Origin: Haliea sp. E1-2-M8
Lineage (GTDB): Bacteria > Pseudomonadota > Gammaproteobacteria > Pseudomonadales > Halieaceae
Assembly (NCBI RefSeq): GCF_030649675.1
Contig: NZ_JAUTDR010000007.1
Coordinates: 62,001-126,000, forward strand
Direction: 5' to 3'
DNA: 64,000 nucleotides
The first letter of the stretch is position 1, and each line of letters opens with the position of its first letter. Made by a program: the position numbers and the translations under genes. The notes under the pieces are model-generated. The model was not told the origin of the DNA, made no database searches, and saw only the letters and a list, made by a program, of their open reading frames with translations. Shown here in pieces: positions 9,524 to 17,759 of this stretch.

Positions 9524-10477
9524 ATGCTGAAACCGCCGTGTAGCATAGTGACAGGATTTCTGGGTAGCGGAAAAACCACCCTCCTGCAGCACGTGTTGTT
9601 GGAAGGTCTGTCGGGTGGTCCGGTGGCGATTATAATGAATGAGCTGGGTGAAATTGGTATCGACGGCAACGTCATTACTGATTTCCAGTCAGTAGAGAAA
9701 ATGGTTGAGCTCAACAGCGGGTGTGTGTGCTGTACGATCTCTGAATTGCAGCTCGGCCAGGCGTTGAATGAAATTGTAGAGGAAATTTCGCCGTTACTGA
9801 TCATTATTGAAACAACCGGTATCGCAGAACCCGGACCGATTGTGGGTCGTTTGCGAACCTTTGGCTATAATATTGAATCGGTCGTTACTGTTGTTGACGC
9901 TATAAGCTTCCCCGGTGAGGACGTAGCCAGGCGGACCATCGAAAACCAGATTCAGGCAGCTGATTTTCTGGTCCTGAATAAAACGGACGGTGTGGACAGA
10001 GACAGGTTGAGCGAGATTATAAGTGCGATCACTCAGCTAAATCCGCGCGCGCACCTGGTGCATACGAACTACGGTCGAGCTGATCCCCGGTTGCTGTTTA
10101 CTGCCGGCACGAAGAAACAGAAGCAATCGGTGCCGGAAGGGGGGCAGCTGCCAGCCAGAGGTCATCACGATCACCGTCGCGGTGCCGGGCATGTCGATAC
10201 CTTTTCCTTTAGCTGTAACCACCCACTTGACCTGGATCGACTGAAAGCGTTTTTGGCCCAGCTACCGAAAGAAATCATTCGGGCAAAAGGCATTCTCAGA
10301 CGTAGCGGTGACGCTGCGCCGTTGTTGTTCAATTATGTCTGCGGCCGATTCGATTTCAGGGATTTACCAAACCTCAAGGACCCGGTGGCGACCCAGGCGG
10401 TATTTATTGGGGAGATCAATGGCGCTTTGAAGGACAACATTACAGGCCAGCTTCGCTCCCTGGAGCTACGCAGCTGA
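9524..10477 (+). CDS. COG0523-family GTPase (CobW/ZNG-like metallochaperone)
   Basis: This 317-residue P-loop GTPase starts with SIVTGFLGSGKTTLL (Walker A). It has the metal-binding CxCC motif (SGCVCC), a Walker B region with ETTGIAEP and the guanine motif NKTD. A His-rich segment HHDHRR near residue 205 is typical of zinc-handling members. Family members insert or deliver Zn, Co, Ni or Fe to client enzymes using GTP. It follows the PPTase by 24 bases and probably shares its transcript. A metal-dependent client in the same block (bicupin, AlkP protein, TauD-like dioxygenase) is plausible but not shown by the sequence. I see no Zur box upstream. Confidence 0.88.
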   Translation: MLKPPCSIVTGFLGSGKTTLLQHVLLEGLSGGPVAIIMNELGEIGIDGNVITDFQSVEKMVELNSGCVCCTISELQLGQALNEIVEEISPLLIIIETTGIAEPGPIVGRLRTFGYNIESVVTVVDAISFPGEDVARRTIENQIQAADFLVLNKTDGVDRDRLSEIISAITQLNPRAHLVHTNYGRADPRLLFTAGTKKQKQSVPEGGQLPARGHHDHRRGAGHVDTFSFSCNHPLDLDRLKAFLAQLPKEIIRAKGILRRSGDAAPLLFNYVCGRFDFRDLPNLKDPVATQAVFIGEINGALKDNITGQLRSLELRS

Positions 10478-10633
10478 GCAGCGCATTGAGTTCAATCTCA
10501 CCCTGAAAAACCCCCGCGACTATCCTGGCTGATGGGTCGAATGGGGGTCGGCTATCTCCGCCCTGTTTTTGTGGAAATCCACGCAAATACCTATCCATCG
10601 ATTGTAATTCCCCCCACGCCCCTTTACTGTAGC

Positions 10634-10725
10634 GATCACGTAAAGGGCAAGTCCTGGCGAAAGCCTGGATACGCAAAGTCGACGATCTAAGGGGCCACCA
10701 GCCCTATGATAGCGGGACCGCCGGA
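10634..10725 (+). promoter_or_regulatory. Cyclic-di-GMP-I (GEMM-I) riboswitch
   Basis: The segment has the conserved GEMM-I pieces in order: AAGGGCAA, a GAAA tetraloop closing an imperfect stem (CCTGGC/GCCTGG), the invariant ACGCAAAG, then CTAAGG and CCTATGATAGCGGG, which contain the tetraloop receptor and second stem. It lies in the roughly 330-base leader before the secreted PKD gene. Downstream at 10731-10750 a stem CCGAGGC/GCCTCGG with a six-base loop could act in the expression platform, but no U-tract follows it. Bases 10478-10633 hold no gene that I can support. Confidence 0.85.
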
Positions 10726-10810
10726 ATCTACCGAGGCTTGCCAGCCTCGGCTGTATTGTATCTATCCGTGTGTATCAGCTTTGCCCTGCGAACATCTGGA
10801 GCGAAGCGAT

Positions 10811-13201
10811 ATGGCACTGTTTTCAAGAATTTCCCTGGTTACTGCCTTTATCTTGACATTTCCCGCCGTCACTGCTGCGCAAACGCAGGTCGCGACGGAA
10901 CGTCATGCCTTCCCGCAGTTGAGTTTCACCTCCGCGTCCCGGGGTGAGCAGGCCATCGCGAATCTGGAGGGCCGGCTGTCCGAGGTCGCCCAGTGGTACG
11001 GCATGACCTCGGCGGAATTCACCAGCACCCTGCGCAATGACTCCAGCGCCTCAATCGACCGGCAGGGGCGCTTGTTTTATATGGATATTTTCCCGGAGAC
11101 CGCTAACGAGAGTGACCTACCGCCAGGGGGAGCCCCCTATCCTGACAGCCAGACCTTTTTTCTCAATAGCCGGCCTGGGGCGAACCGAGTAGTTTACCTG
11201 GATTTTGATGGCCATACCTTCTCCGGTCGCACCTGGGATGCTGAGGAGACAGTTGTATCACCACCCTATGATATAGACGGCTATGAAAGTAGCCTCGACA
11301 GTACCGAACTTGAAGCTATCCAGAACATCTGGCGCCAGGTGGCTGAGGACTTCGCGCCTTTCGACATCAACGTCACCACGCAGGAGCCGGGCCAAGGCGC
11401 CATTTCGCGAGGTAGCAAAACGGACCAGGTGTTCGGTACTCGTGTAGTCATCACCCGTGACACGTTTCTCAGCTGCGGCTGTGGCGGGGTCGCGTACTTG
11501 CGGGTGTTCGATGATATTGGGGACTACCGGAAGCCCGCCTTCGTGTTTGGTACCACCCCGACGGGCGTCGCCGAGGCAATTACCCATGTGGCGGGTCACA
11601 ACCTGGGACTGAACCACGATGACAACGCCGGCAGTGAAGGCCATGCGAGCGCCAGCCGCAGCGAGTACGATATTCAACTTGTACCAGCCTACAGCGCCCC
11701 ACTGGTAGAGGATGACCACGGCAATAGCAACGCTAGCGCCACCAGTCTGGACGCGACCGGTGATGGCACCCGCAAAACAATCTATACCAACGGTATGATC
11801 CACCACCGGGATGATGTAGACGTTTTCCGCTTTGTCAGCGGGGCGGGAAGTTACAGCATCACGGTAGACCCCGCCCTCTACAGTCCCAACCTCGATATCC
11901 AGGCCCGGTTGTTCAACAGCGAGGGCGATCCTGTAGCGAGCTCGAACCCCATATCCAGCCTGGGCGCCACCCTGAGCGGCGCTGCCCTGCCTGCGGGGGA
12001 ATACTTCCTGGCTATCGACGGGGTAGGGGGCGGCGAGCCCATGTCTGTGGGCTACACTGATTACGGCAGCCTGGGCACTTACATCGTGAGTGGCACCTTT
12101 ACCGACGCCAGCAAACTGCAGGCGCCGGTGGCAAGCATCAGCGCGGTCTCGTTGTCCGGCCACGCACCCCTGAGCATTGGTTTTGACGGCTCCGGTTCCA
12201 GCGATGCCGATGGCAGTATAAGAGCTTACGCGTGGAACTTTGGCGACGGCAACGGGGCGACAGGCCGGAGTAGCGGCAAGGTGTTCTATGCCCCCGGTGA
12301 GCATACGGTTAGCTTGCAGGTCACCGATTACAGCGGCCTTACTGCCAGCACCTCGGTTACGGTTGTTGTCGTTAATCAGCCGCCTGAGGCAGTCGCCTCT
12401 GCAAGTGTCGCGTATGGAGCGGCACCGCTGGTGGTGGATTTCCAGGGTTCGAATTCCAGCGACCCGGACGCCTACGAGGGCAAAATCGTCAGTTGGCATT
12501 GGGACTTTGGTGATGGTGGAAGTTCCAGCCAGGCGGATCCGAGTTACACCTACAACACGGCCGGTGACTTCACGCCTTCGCTCATGGTAATAGACGACCA
12601 GGGTGCGAGGAATACGGTGTCACTGGAACCGGTCAGCGTCGGCCACAGTGCATCCAGCCAGCTGGGCGCAATCCCGGCCCACCCTGCCATTCTTGTTGTT
12701 ACCGGGGGGAGCAGTGACACCCATGTTGTCAACTGGAGCGACAATGCCAGCAATGAACACGGCTATGTGCTGGAACGCTCTGTTAACGGCGGTGCCTGGG
12801 AAGATCAATACCGGATTCTGGGAAAAAACGCTGACAGCTTTGCCGACACCGAACTGGACCCGGGTACCACCTACAGCTACCGGGTGGCTGCCTACAATAG
12901 CGCGGGAAACTCTGTCTGGTCCAAAGCGGATTCAGCGGCAACACCGGACGGCCCGGCCGAAAGCCTTTCCCTTGCCGCGGGTGGTTTCAGGCGAGAGGGC
13001 GTACGTCATGCAAACCTGGTGTGGACCGGCGGTTCAAGCTCCCAGGTCGATGTCTATCGCGACCGGGAGCTAATCGCAACCGTGGCCAATGCCGGTAACT
13101 TCGTGGACATAATCGGTGGCATGGGTGGCGGTGGCTTCAGCTACCAAATGTGCGAATACGAGAGGTCAACCTGCTCAGATATTGTAACGATTGCGTTTTG
13201 A
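10811..13201 (+). CDS. Secreted metzincin-like protein with PPC, two PKD and one Fn3 domain
   Basis: A 796-residue exported protein. ATG 10811 is chosen because it begins a clean signal peptide (MALFSRISLVTAFILTF, cleavage near AAQ) with GGAG upstream. Residues about 120-290 match zinc-metalloprotease proteins of bacterial surfaces (VYLDFDGHTF, then AITHVAGHNLGLNHDD). The expected HExxH is HVAGH, so the catalytic Glu is missing while three zinc His and the Asp remain. A PPC-like domain (about 350-435), two PKD domains each with FGDG (about 440-630) and an Fn3 domain (about 645-745) follow. It is probably a surface or matrix protein, possibly a non-proteolytic adhesin. The upstream c-di-GMP riboswitch fits a biofilm role. 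Confidence 0.85.
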   Translation: MALFSRISLVTAFILTFPAVTAAQTQVATERHAFPQLSFTSASRGEQAIANLEGRLSEVAQWYGMTSAEFTSTLRNDSSASIDRQGRLFYMDIFPETANESDLPPGGAPYPDSQTFFLNSRPGANRVVYLDFDGHTFSGRTWDAEETVVSPPYDIDGYESSLDSTELEAIQNIWRQVAEDFAPFDINVTTQEPGQGAISRGSKTDQVFGTRVVITRDTFLSCGCGGVAYLRVFDDIGDYRKPAFVFGTTPTGVAEAITHVAGHNLGLNHDDNAGSEGHASASRSEYDIQLVPAYSAPLVEDDHGNSNASATSLDATGDGTRKTIYTNGMIHHRDDVDVFRFVSGAGSYSITVDPALYSPNLDIQARLFNSEGDPVASSNPISSLGATLSGAALPAGEYFLAIDGVGGGEPMSVGYTDYGSLGTYIVSGTFTDASKLQAPVASISAVSLSGHAPLSIGFDGSGSSDADGSIRAYAWNFGDGNGATGRSSGKVFYAPGEHTVSLQVTDYSGLTASTSVTVVVVNQPPEAVASASVAYGAAPLVVDFQGSNSSDPDAYEGKIVSWHWDFGDGGSSSQADPSYTYNTAGDFTPSLMVIDDQGARNTVSLEPVSVGHSASSQLGAIPAHPAILVVTGGSSDTHVVNWSDNASNEHGYVLERSVNGGAWEDQYRILGKNADSFADTELDPGTTYSYRVAAYNSAGNSVWSKADSAATPDGPAESLSLAAGGFRREGVRHANLVWTGGSSSQVDVYRDRELIATVANAGNFVDIIGGMGGGGFSYQMCEYERSTCSDIVTIAF

Positions 13202-13575
13202 AACCGTCCCCAAACCGGGGCTTCCTGCCACCCCCTCCGGGGGCAGCACCAGCCGGTAGGGCGTCGGCACCAGGGCTCCCAAGACAGAGGATGCGCGGTA
13301 TCAGCCGTAGACAGGAAGCCTGTCAAATTTCAAGGCTCTGATTATACAGGGATTTAACGTCGGCTCAGGGTCCCGGAGCCAGTCGCCCCGCATTTTGAAC
13401 TGCGCCTCCCTGCGGGTACCTTGCCCAGGTGCGGAATCTCTGGGGCAAGCGCCTCCTCGCCCTGGCACTTTTTTCTTCCACTCTTTCTCCATTCTTCGTC
13501 TATTCTTCTTCTATCGGTGATGGCTGGTTGATCGGATGTAACGGCTTCGGCTTGAAGCGTGAGGGGGGAGCCAGT
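13202..13575 (+). other. Intergenic region, no gene supported
   Basis: About 370 bases between the PKD gene and the acetyltransferase. A GC-rich hairpin (CCCCC/GGGGG around 13229-13250) just after the PKD stop could end that transcript but has no T-tract. A pyrimidine-rich tract occupies about 13469-13515. The frame of the next gene extends back through this tract to 13429 and would encode a hydrophobic leader, which I reject for a cytosolic acetyltransferase. Confidence 0.5.
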
Positions 13576-14196
13576 ATGACTCAGAGCTTGGACATGTATG
13601 TGACGGAGTTTTACGACTGTGAAGTCAACTTGTCGGCTTCCCCCCTGGATGCGCGACAACTGGCGGAGTTTGCAGACAGTCAAATGCCCAGGACCGGGAT
13701 CGGGGAGGTGCCCTGGAGCACTCCCTTATCCTCCGCCCAGCTCACCGCGCTGACCGAGAATGGCAAAGCGGAGTTTGTATCAGCCCGAATGATGCTTGCC
13801 TCTGTGCAGGAGCCGGTACTGGTTGGTATTGGAGCACTGATCCGGGACCCTGATACTTATCAGAACCCCAGAATGATCATTGTGGTGGAGATCGAATCTC
13901 GTGGTCAGGGTCTCGGGCTACGAATTGCCAATGAGCTCCTTGGTCGATTAGACCCCGGTGAAGCTGTTCACGTCGAAGTTCAGGAAAGACTGTCAACGCC
14001 AAACAGGACCGCGCGGTTTTTTGCAAGGCTGGGATTTGAATGTGTCGAAGAAAACTACAGAACCGGTAATGTGTCCGAATATATCAAGGGTGATCTGGTT
14101 GGTACCGTGCCTACAAAATTCTCTTTGTATGAGTTTACCAAGCCCGGCGCAGGAAGCGATTCAGGGGCCTCCCTCCGGGCGGTAGCGGATACATAA
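13576..14196 (+). CDS. GNAT-family N-acetyltransferase
   Basis: A roughly 206-residue protein with the acetyl-CoA pyrophosphate-binding signature SRGQGLGLRIANELL in the middle, followed by NRTARFFARLGFE, a typical GNAT motif-B region. ATG 13576 is chosen because GAGGGGGG lies immediately upstream. A longer frame to 13429 exists but lacks a good ribosome site. It is the first of five closely spaced plus-strand genes (APS reductase, SDR, sulfatase-like, TauD-like). The acceptor substrate cannot be predicted; an amino sugar or amine in the pathway product is a reasonable guess given the neighbouring sugar-nucleotide SDR. Confidence 0.8.
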   Translation: MTQSLDMYVTEFYDCEVNLSASPLDARQLAEFADSQMPRTGIGEVPWSTPLSSAQLTALTENGKAEFVSARMMLASVQEPVLVGIGALIRDPDTYQNPRMIIVVEIESRGQGLGLRIANELLGRLDPGEAVHVEVQERLSTPNRTARFFARLGFECVEENYRTGNVSEYIKGDLVGTVPTKFSLYEFTKPGAGSDSGASLRAVADT

Positions 14197-14208
14197 AAAC
14201 ATGTTCAA

Positions 14209-14904
14209 ATGAGCGACCAACCACATCAATTAATGACAGCTGAAATGATCGGGAGGCAGCTGAATTGTTACCGCGATGCGGGCCGGTTGATGTTTGTCAC
14301 ATCTTCTTTTCAGACCCATAGCCTGGTGTTGCTGCATATTCTGAGTCGCAGCGCTCCCGACATTCCTGTATTTTTCCTGAATACCGGGTACCTCTTCCCG
14401 GAAACGCTGGCGTTTCGTGATCGCATCGCCGAAGAATTTGTCCTCCAGGTGCACGACCTGCATTCGGCGGTTCCAAAAACCCAGCAGCGCGATGCTGCGG
14501 GTCGGTTTTTGTATGCCTCAGACTCGGATTTCTGTTGTTATCTTAACAAGACCCAGCCTATGGAGGCGCTGCTCGAGAGATACGATGTGTGGATCACCGG
14601 GGTGCGGGCTGATCAGAATGACAATCGCCGGGCACTCGCTGTAGAGCAACCGACTCCCGGGCGGGCGATGCGTTTCCATCCCATGCTGGGGTGGACTGAA
14701 CGGGCAATAGAGGCTTACATCAGTGAATATGGGTTGCCGCGGCATCCGCTCGAAAGTGAAGGTTATCTGAGCGTCGGTTGTGAGCCGTGCACCCGCAAGA
14801 TAGATCTGGCGTTGGTGGAGCAGGATCCGCGGCTGGCGCGCTGGTTTGGTTTGCAGAAAACCGAATGCGGTCTGCACACCGATCTGCTTGGCAAAAAGCA
14901 ATGA
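14209..14904 (+). CDS. cysH: APS/PAPS reductase (CysH family, iron-sulfur type)
   Basis: Reduces adenylyl sulfate (or phosphoadenylyl sulfate) to sulfite with thioredoxin. The 231-residue protein has the nucleotide-binding start TSSFQTHSLVLLH, then NTGYLFPETL, WITGVRADQ, and the catalytic ECGLH near the C-terminus. A vicinal Cys pair (DFCCYLNK) and a CxxC (VGCEPC) supply the four ligands of a [4Fe-4S] cluster, the hallmark of APS-preferring enzymes rather than the E. coli PAPS enzyme. It sits inside an accessory operon, not with cysN, cysD or cysI, so a dedicated sulfite supply for a sulfonated product or a duplicate assimilatory copy are both possible. It overlaps the next gene by ATGA. Confidence 0.88.
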   Translation: MSDQPHQLMTAEMIGRQLNCYRDAGRLMFVTSSFQTHSLVLLHILSRSAPDIPVFFLNTGYLFPETLAFRDRIAEEFVLQVHDLHSAVPKTQQRDAAGRFLYASDSDFCCYLNKTQPMEALLERYDVWITGVRADQNDNRRALAVEQPTPGRAMRFHPMLGWTERAIEAYISEYGLPRHPLESEGYLSVGCEPCTRKIDLALVEQDPRLARWFGLQKTECGLHTDLLGKKQ

Positions 14905-15830
14905 GAATTCTTGTCACCGGAGGAGCCGGATACCTCGGCACTGAATTGGTGCACGCGCTGGTCCGGATGCCCGATGTCAAGCAGGTGGTGGTCTATGACA
15001 ATCTCAGTCGCGGCAAACACAGCCTGTTCATAGGGCGGTCGTTGCCAAGACACATCGTCCGTTTTGTCCACGCCGACATTCTTGATCAGCGTCGTCTCAA
15101 GGCGGAGCTCGCCGGGATTGATGTCGTATACCACCTGGCCGCCAAGGTCCATACACCGTTCGAGCCTGAAGACCCGCATTCTTTCGAACAGATTAACCAC
15201 TGGGGCTGTGCTGAACTCGCGACTTCGGTGGAGGCCAGCGATGTAAGCCGGCTCATATTCTCAAGCAGCACCGCAGTGTACGGCTATACTGATACTCCTG
15301 CCACGGAAGATTCGCGCTGCAGCCCGGTTACGCATTACGGCATCGCCAAGTACCGGGGTGAGAAGCAAATTGCGCGGCTCGGAAACCGCTTGAGTACCTA
15401 CACCGTGCGCTGTGCCAATGTGTACGGTTACAGCCCTGCGATGCGTTTCGATGCGGTGATCAATCGTCTCATGTTCGAGGCCAACTTTTTCAATCGGGTG
15501 AACATATATAGCAGCGGTCATCAGGCGCGGGCTTTCGTCAATGTAGACCGAGCTGTGCAGGGGCTTGTCTTCCTGCTGGAAGGCACCGCGCCTCCGGGGG
15601 TATACAACCTGGTCGACGACAACTTTTCCGTACTCGATATCGCGTTGATCGCCAAGGAACTGATGCCGGACCTTGAGTTCAACTTCGTCGATCAACACAT
15701 GCCGATGGGCAATTTAACGGTTTCACCGCAAACCAGGCTATCGGCGCTGCTGCCAGCGCAGGGCGTGGACCTGAAGGCGGACCTGGTCGCGTTGGCGCAG
15801 AAATTTGCCTTTCAAAATGCGTCGATTTGA
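14901..15830 (+). CDS. NAD-dependent epimerase/dehydratase (extended SDR)
   Basis: A 309-residue extended short-chain dehydrogenase acting on sugar nucleotides or similar substrates. The N-terminus MRILVTGGAGYLGTEL is the NAD-binding Rossmann motif. A Ser-rich strand (LIFSSSTAVYG) and the catalytic YxxxK (THYGIAKYRGEK) follow. The ATG overlaps the preceding stop (ATGA), so translation is coupled to the APS reductase; the frame extends further upstream but only inside that gene. The exact reaction (4-epimerisation, dehydration or reduction) cannot be assigned. I considered UDP-sulfoquinovose synthase because of the sulfite-producing neighbour, but the N-terminal motif is that of ordinary epimerases. 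Confidence 0.85.
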   Translation: MRILVTGGAGYLGTELVHALVRMPDVKQVVVYDNLSRGKHSLFIGRSLPRHIVRFVHADILDQRRLKAELAGIDVVYHLAAKVHTPFEPEDPHSFEQINHWGCAELATSVEASDVSRLIFSSSTAVYGYTDTPATEDSRCSPVTHYGIAKYRGEKQIARLGNRLSTYTVRCANVYGYSPAMRFDAVINRLMFEANFFNRVNIYSSGHQARAFVNVDRAVQGLVFLLEGTAPPGVYNLVDDNFSVLDIALIAKELMPDLEFNFVDQHMPMGNLTVSPQTRLSALLPAQGVDLKADLVALAQKFAFQNASI

Positions 15831-15871
15831 CTTGCAGCCACTATTGATAGCTCTTATACGGGGGTCACAAA

Positions 15872-16687
15872 TTGCATAACCATCTGGTCTACATAATCAT
15901 GGACAGCTGTCGCTACGATAGTGTGATGGCCGCTGCCACACCTAACATGGATCGTATCGGCGTGGCGGAGCGCCGCTATTCCTACGCCTCGTGGACCTCG
16001 CCCTCGCACTACGCCTATCTCATGGGCATGACTCCCCACCTTAGTCCACCTGGAATTTTTGCGTCTGAGGTCTACAAAAAGGAATTCGCCAAATGGGTGG
16101 ACCGGCTGGGCATCGCGGACATGTCCTTTGCCACCTTCGTCCCGGAATTGAACCTGCCGAAGGTGCTGCAGAAACATGAATACCGTACCGTGGGGCGAGT
16201 TTCTCTGCCGGTGCTGAATCCACTCACCAGCATCAACAAGGGGTTTGATGACTACAAGTTGATGTCGAATCACAACGACTTCAGTGGAATGATTGACCAA
16301 ATGCGCTTCGATCCGGAAGAACCCAGTTTCCACTTTCTGAATCTTGGTGAGACGCATTATCCCTATATGCTGGAAAGGGATGCATTGCCGCACATTTCTG
16401 GCGTTCATGGAGTATTCAAGCGCATGGATGATGGGCTCGGTGCGGCTGATGAAGACAAGTTTTTCGATATGGCGCAGATGGAAATGCTTCACAGGCAACA
16501 AATAAAATGTGTCGAATACGTGGATGGTTTATTGGGTAAATTGTTTGACCTGACGCCCCCGAATACCCACTTCATCGTCACTGCTGACCATGGCGAGTGT
16601 TTTGGAGAAGGGGGTTTCTTCGGCCACGGGCCGATCATGCACGAAAAGGTGTTTGAAGTTCCCTTCCTGGAAGGTCGACGCAACTGA
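15872..16687 (+). CDS. Sulfatase-like AlkP-superfamily protein
   Basis: This 271-residue protein is of the sulfatase fold: MDSCRYDS gives the first metal-binding Asp residues, LGETHYPY a His, and VTADHGECFGEGGFFGHG the second metal site. At the nucleophile position it reads SWTSPSHYAYL, so the CxPxR formylglycine motif of true sulfatases is absent and a Ser or Thr would have to act. It is much shorter than usual sulfatases (over 450 residues) and ends soon after the metal site, either a short subfamily or a C-terminal truncation. The start is TTG 15872 with only a weak upstream GGGGG. Its role in the operon is unknown. Confidence 0.7.
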   Translation: MHNHLVYIIMDSCRYDSVMAAATPNMDRIGVAERRYSYASWTSPSHYAYLMGMTPHLSPPGIFASEVYKKEFAKWVDRLGIADMSFATFVPELNLPKVLQKHEYRTVGRVSLPVLNPLTSINKGFDDYKLMSNHNDFSGMIDQMRFDPEEPSFHFLNLGETHYPYMLERDALPHISGVHGVFKRMDDGLGAADEDKFFDMAQMEMLHRQQIKCVEYVDGLLGKLFDLTPPNTHFIVTADHGECFGEGGFFGHGPIMHEKVFEVPFLEGRRN

Positions 16688-16736
16688 TTGCAGAACCGGT
16701 TCAGGGCCCCGCAGAAAAAATCAGGAGGATTGATAG

Positions 16737-17723
16737 ATGCCTGTTGTATCTACCTTGAGCCCCCAGCTGGGCGCTCTGCTGCATGCCGATCCGGGAGAGC
16801 AGGTTGCGGACCTCGATGAGCAAATGCTCATCCGATTGTTGAGGGATAGTGGTGTTCTGGTGTTTCGCGATTTCCCTGCCAGCCCGGAGGTGTTTCAATC
16901 GCTCACGGAGCGATTCAGCAGCGAGTTCCTGCAGCATGGCATCAGCAATCGACCGCAGTTGAAGGAAGGGGACAATTACACCAACCTCGCCAACATTGGC
17001 CAATTTCCCCTGATACTGCACTCTGAAATGAGCTACTTCCCTGTCTCCCCGCAGCTGTTGTGGTTCTACTGCGTCACGCCCGCGGAATCCAATGGTGAAA
17101 CCACTTTGTGTGACGGCAGTGAGCTGCTGTCGCGAATGACGCGGGAGCACGTGGCATTCTTCAGGCAGCGCCGGCTTATGTACACCTACCCTACACCGGA
17201 GGGCGAGTCCGGTTTTTTTGGCAGATTCTCTCCGGACGACGTCAATCACCGGCTGCAGGCTGAAAGTTCTTTCGAATATCGGCGCTGCCCCACCGCGGAG
17301 ATTATGGATCATCTGTCCAGTTTTTATCCGGCTTCGGTTGCAGAAAATTTGCGGCCCCTGTTGCTCAGTCGTGCCGATAACTTCGACCCTGTTGTGTTCC
17401 CCAGCATGTTAATGGTGAAATACATTACTCCGGCGATCCGCAGGACCCGGCTCTCGGAAAAGGAGGCTTTTGTCAACAGCGCCATTCAATTCTTCCCGAA
17501 CAAACGCTTTCATTCGCTTATCTATGATGAAACCGGTGCAAAGCTCGATGCCTCAATGATGGCAGAGCTGCTGGAGCTTGCGGAGGAGTGCACCTATGCG
17601 CACCCATGGCAAGAAGGTGATATGGTCATGATAGATAACACCCGGGTGCTGCACGGGCGCAGGGAGTTCCAGGACACACGCCGCACTATTCAAACCCGGA
17701 TGTCGATGGCAAACTTCGACTGA
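16737..17723 (+). CDS. TauD/TfdA-family Fe(II)/2-oxoglutarate dioxygenase
   Basis: A 328-residue member of the TauD/clavaminate-synthase-like family. The iron ligands are expected at HSE (ILHSEMSYFP) and at the distal His in VLHGRREF. The 2-oxoglutarate-binding Arg is in RRTIQTRMSM. A strong AGGAGG ends 8 bases before the ATG. These enzymes hydroxylate, desaturate or cleave C-S bonds; the family name comes from taurine, but substrates vary widely. It is the last gene of the low-GC block. With the APS reductase and sulfatase-like gene it forms a sulfur-flavoured set, yet oxidative tailoring of the polyketide is an equally good reading. Confidence 0.85.
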   Translation: MPVVSTLSPQLGALLHADPGEQVADLDEQMLIRLLRDSGVLVFRDFPASPEVFQSLTERFSSEFLQHGISNRPQLKEGDNYTNLANIGQFPLILHSEMSYFPVSPQLLWFYCVTPAESNGETTLCDGSELLSRMTREHVAFFRQRRLMYTYPTPEGESGFFGRFSPDDVNHRLQAESSFEYRRCPTAEIMDHLSSFYPASVAENLRPLLLSRADNFDPVVFPSMLMVKYITPAIRRTRLSEKEAFVNSAIQFFPNKRFHSLIYDETGAKLDASMMAELLELAEECTYAHPWQEGDMVMIDNTRVLHGRREFQDTRRTIQTRMSMANFD

Positions 17724-17759
17724 GGGCCCGTTATTGCCTTCGAATAAGGATAATAAATC

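Noticed and set aside
13429-13575. N-terminal extension of the GNAT gene resembling a signal peptide
   Set aside because: The good ribosome site is before ATG 13576, and GNAT enzymes of this type are cytosolic; the leader comes from a pyrimidine-rich tract.
14901-15830. UDP-sulfoquinovose synthase identity for the SDR
   Set aside because: Attractive beside a sulfite-forming enzyme, but the N-terminal GGAGYLG region and overall length look like ordinary epimerases, and no sulfoquinovosyl transferase is nearby.
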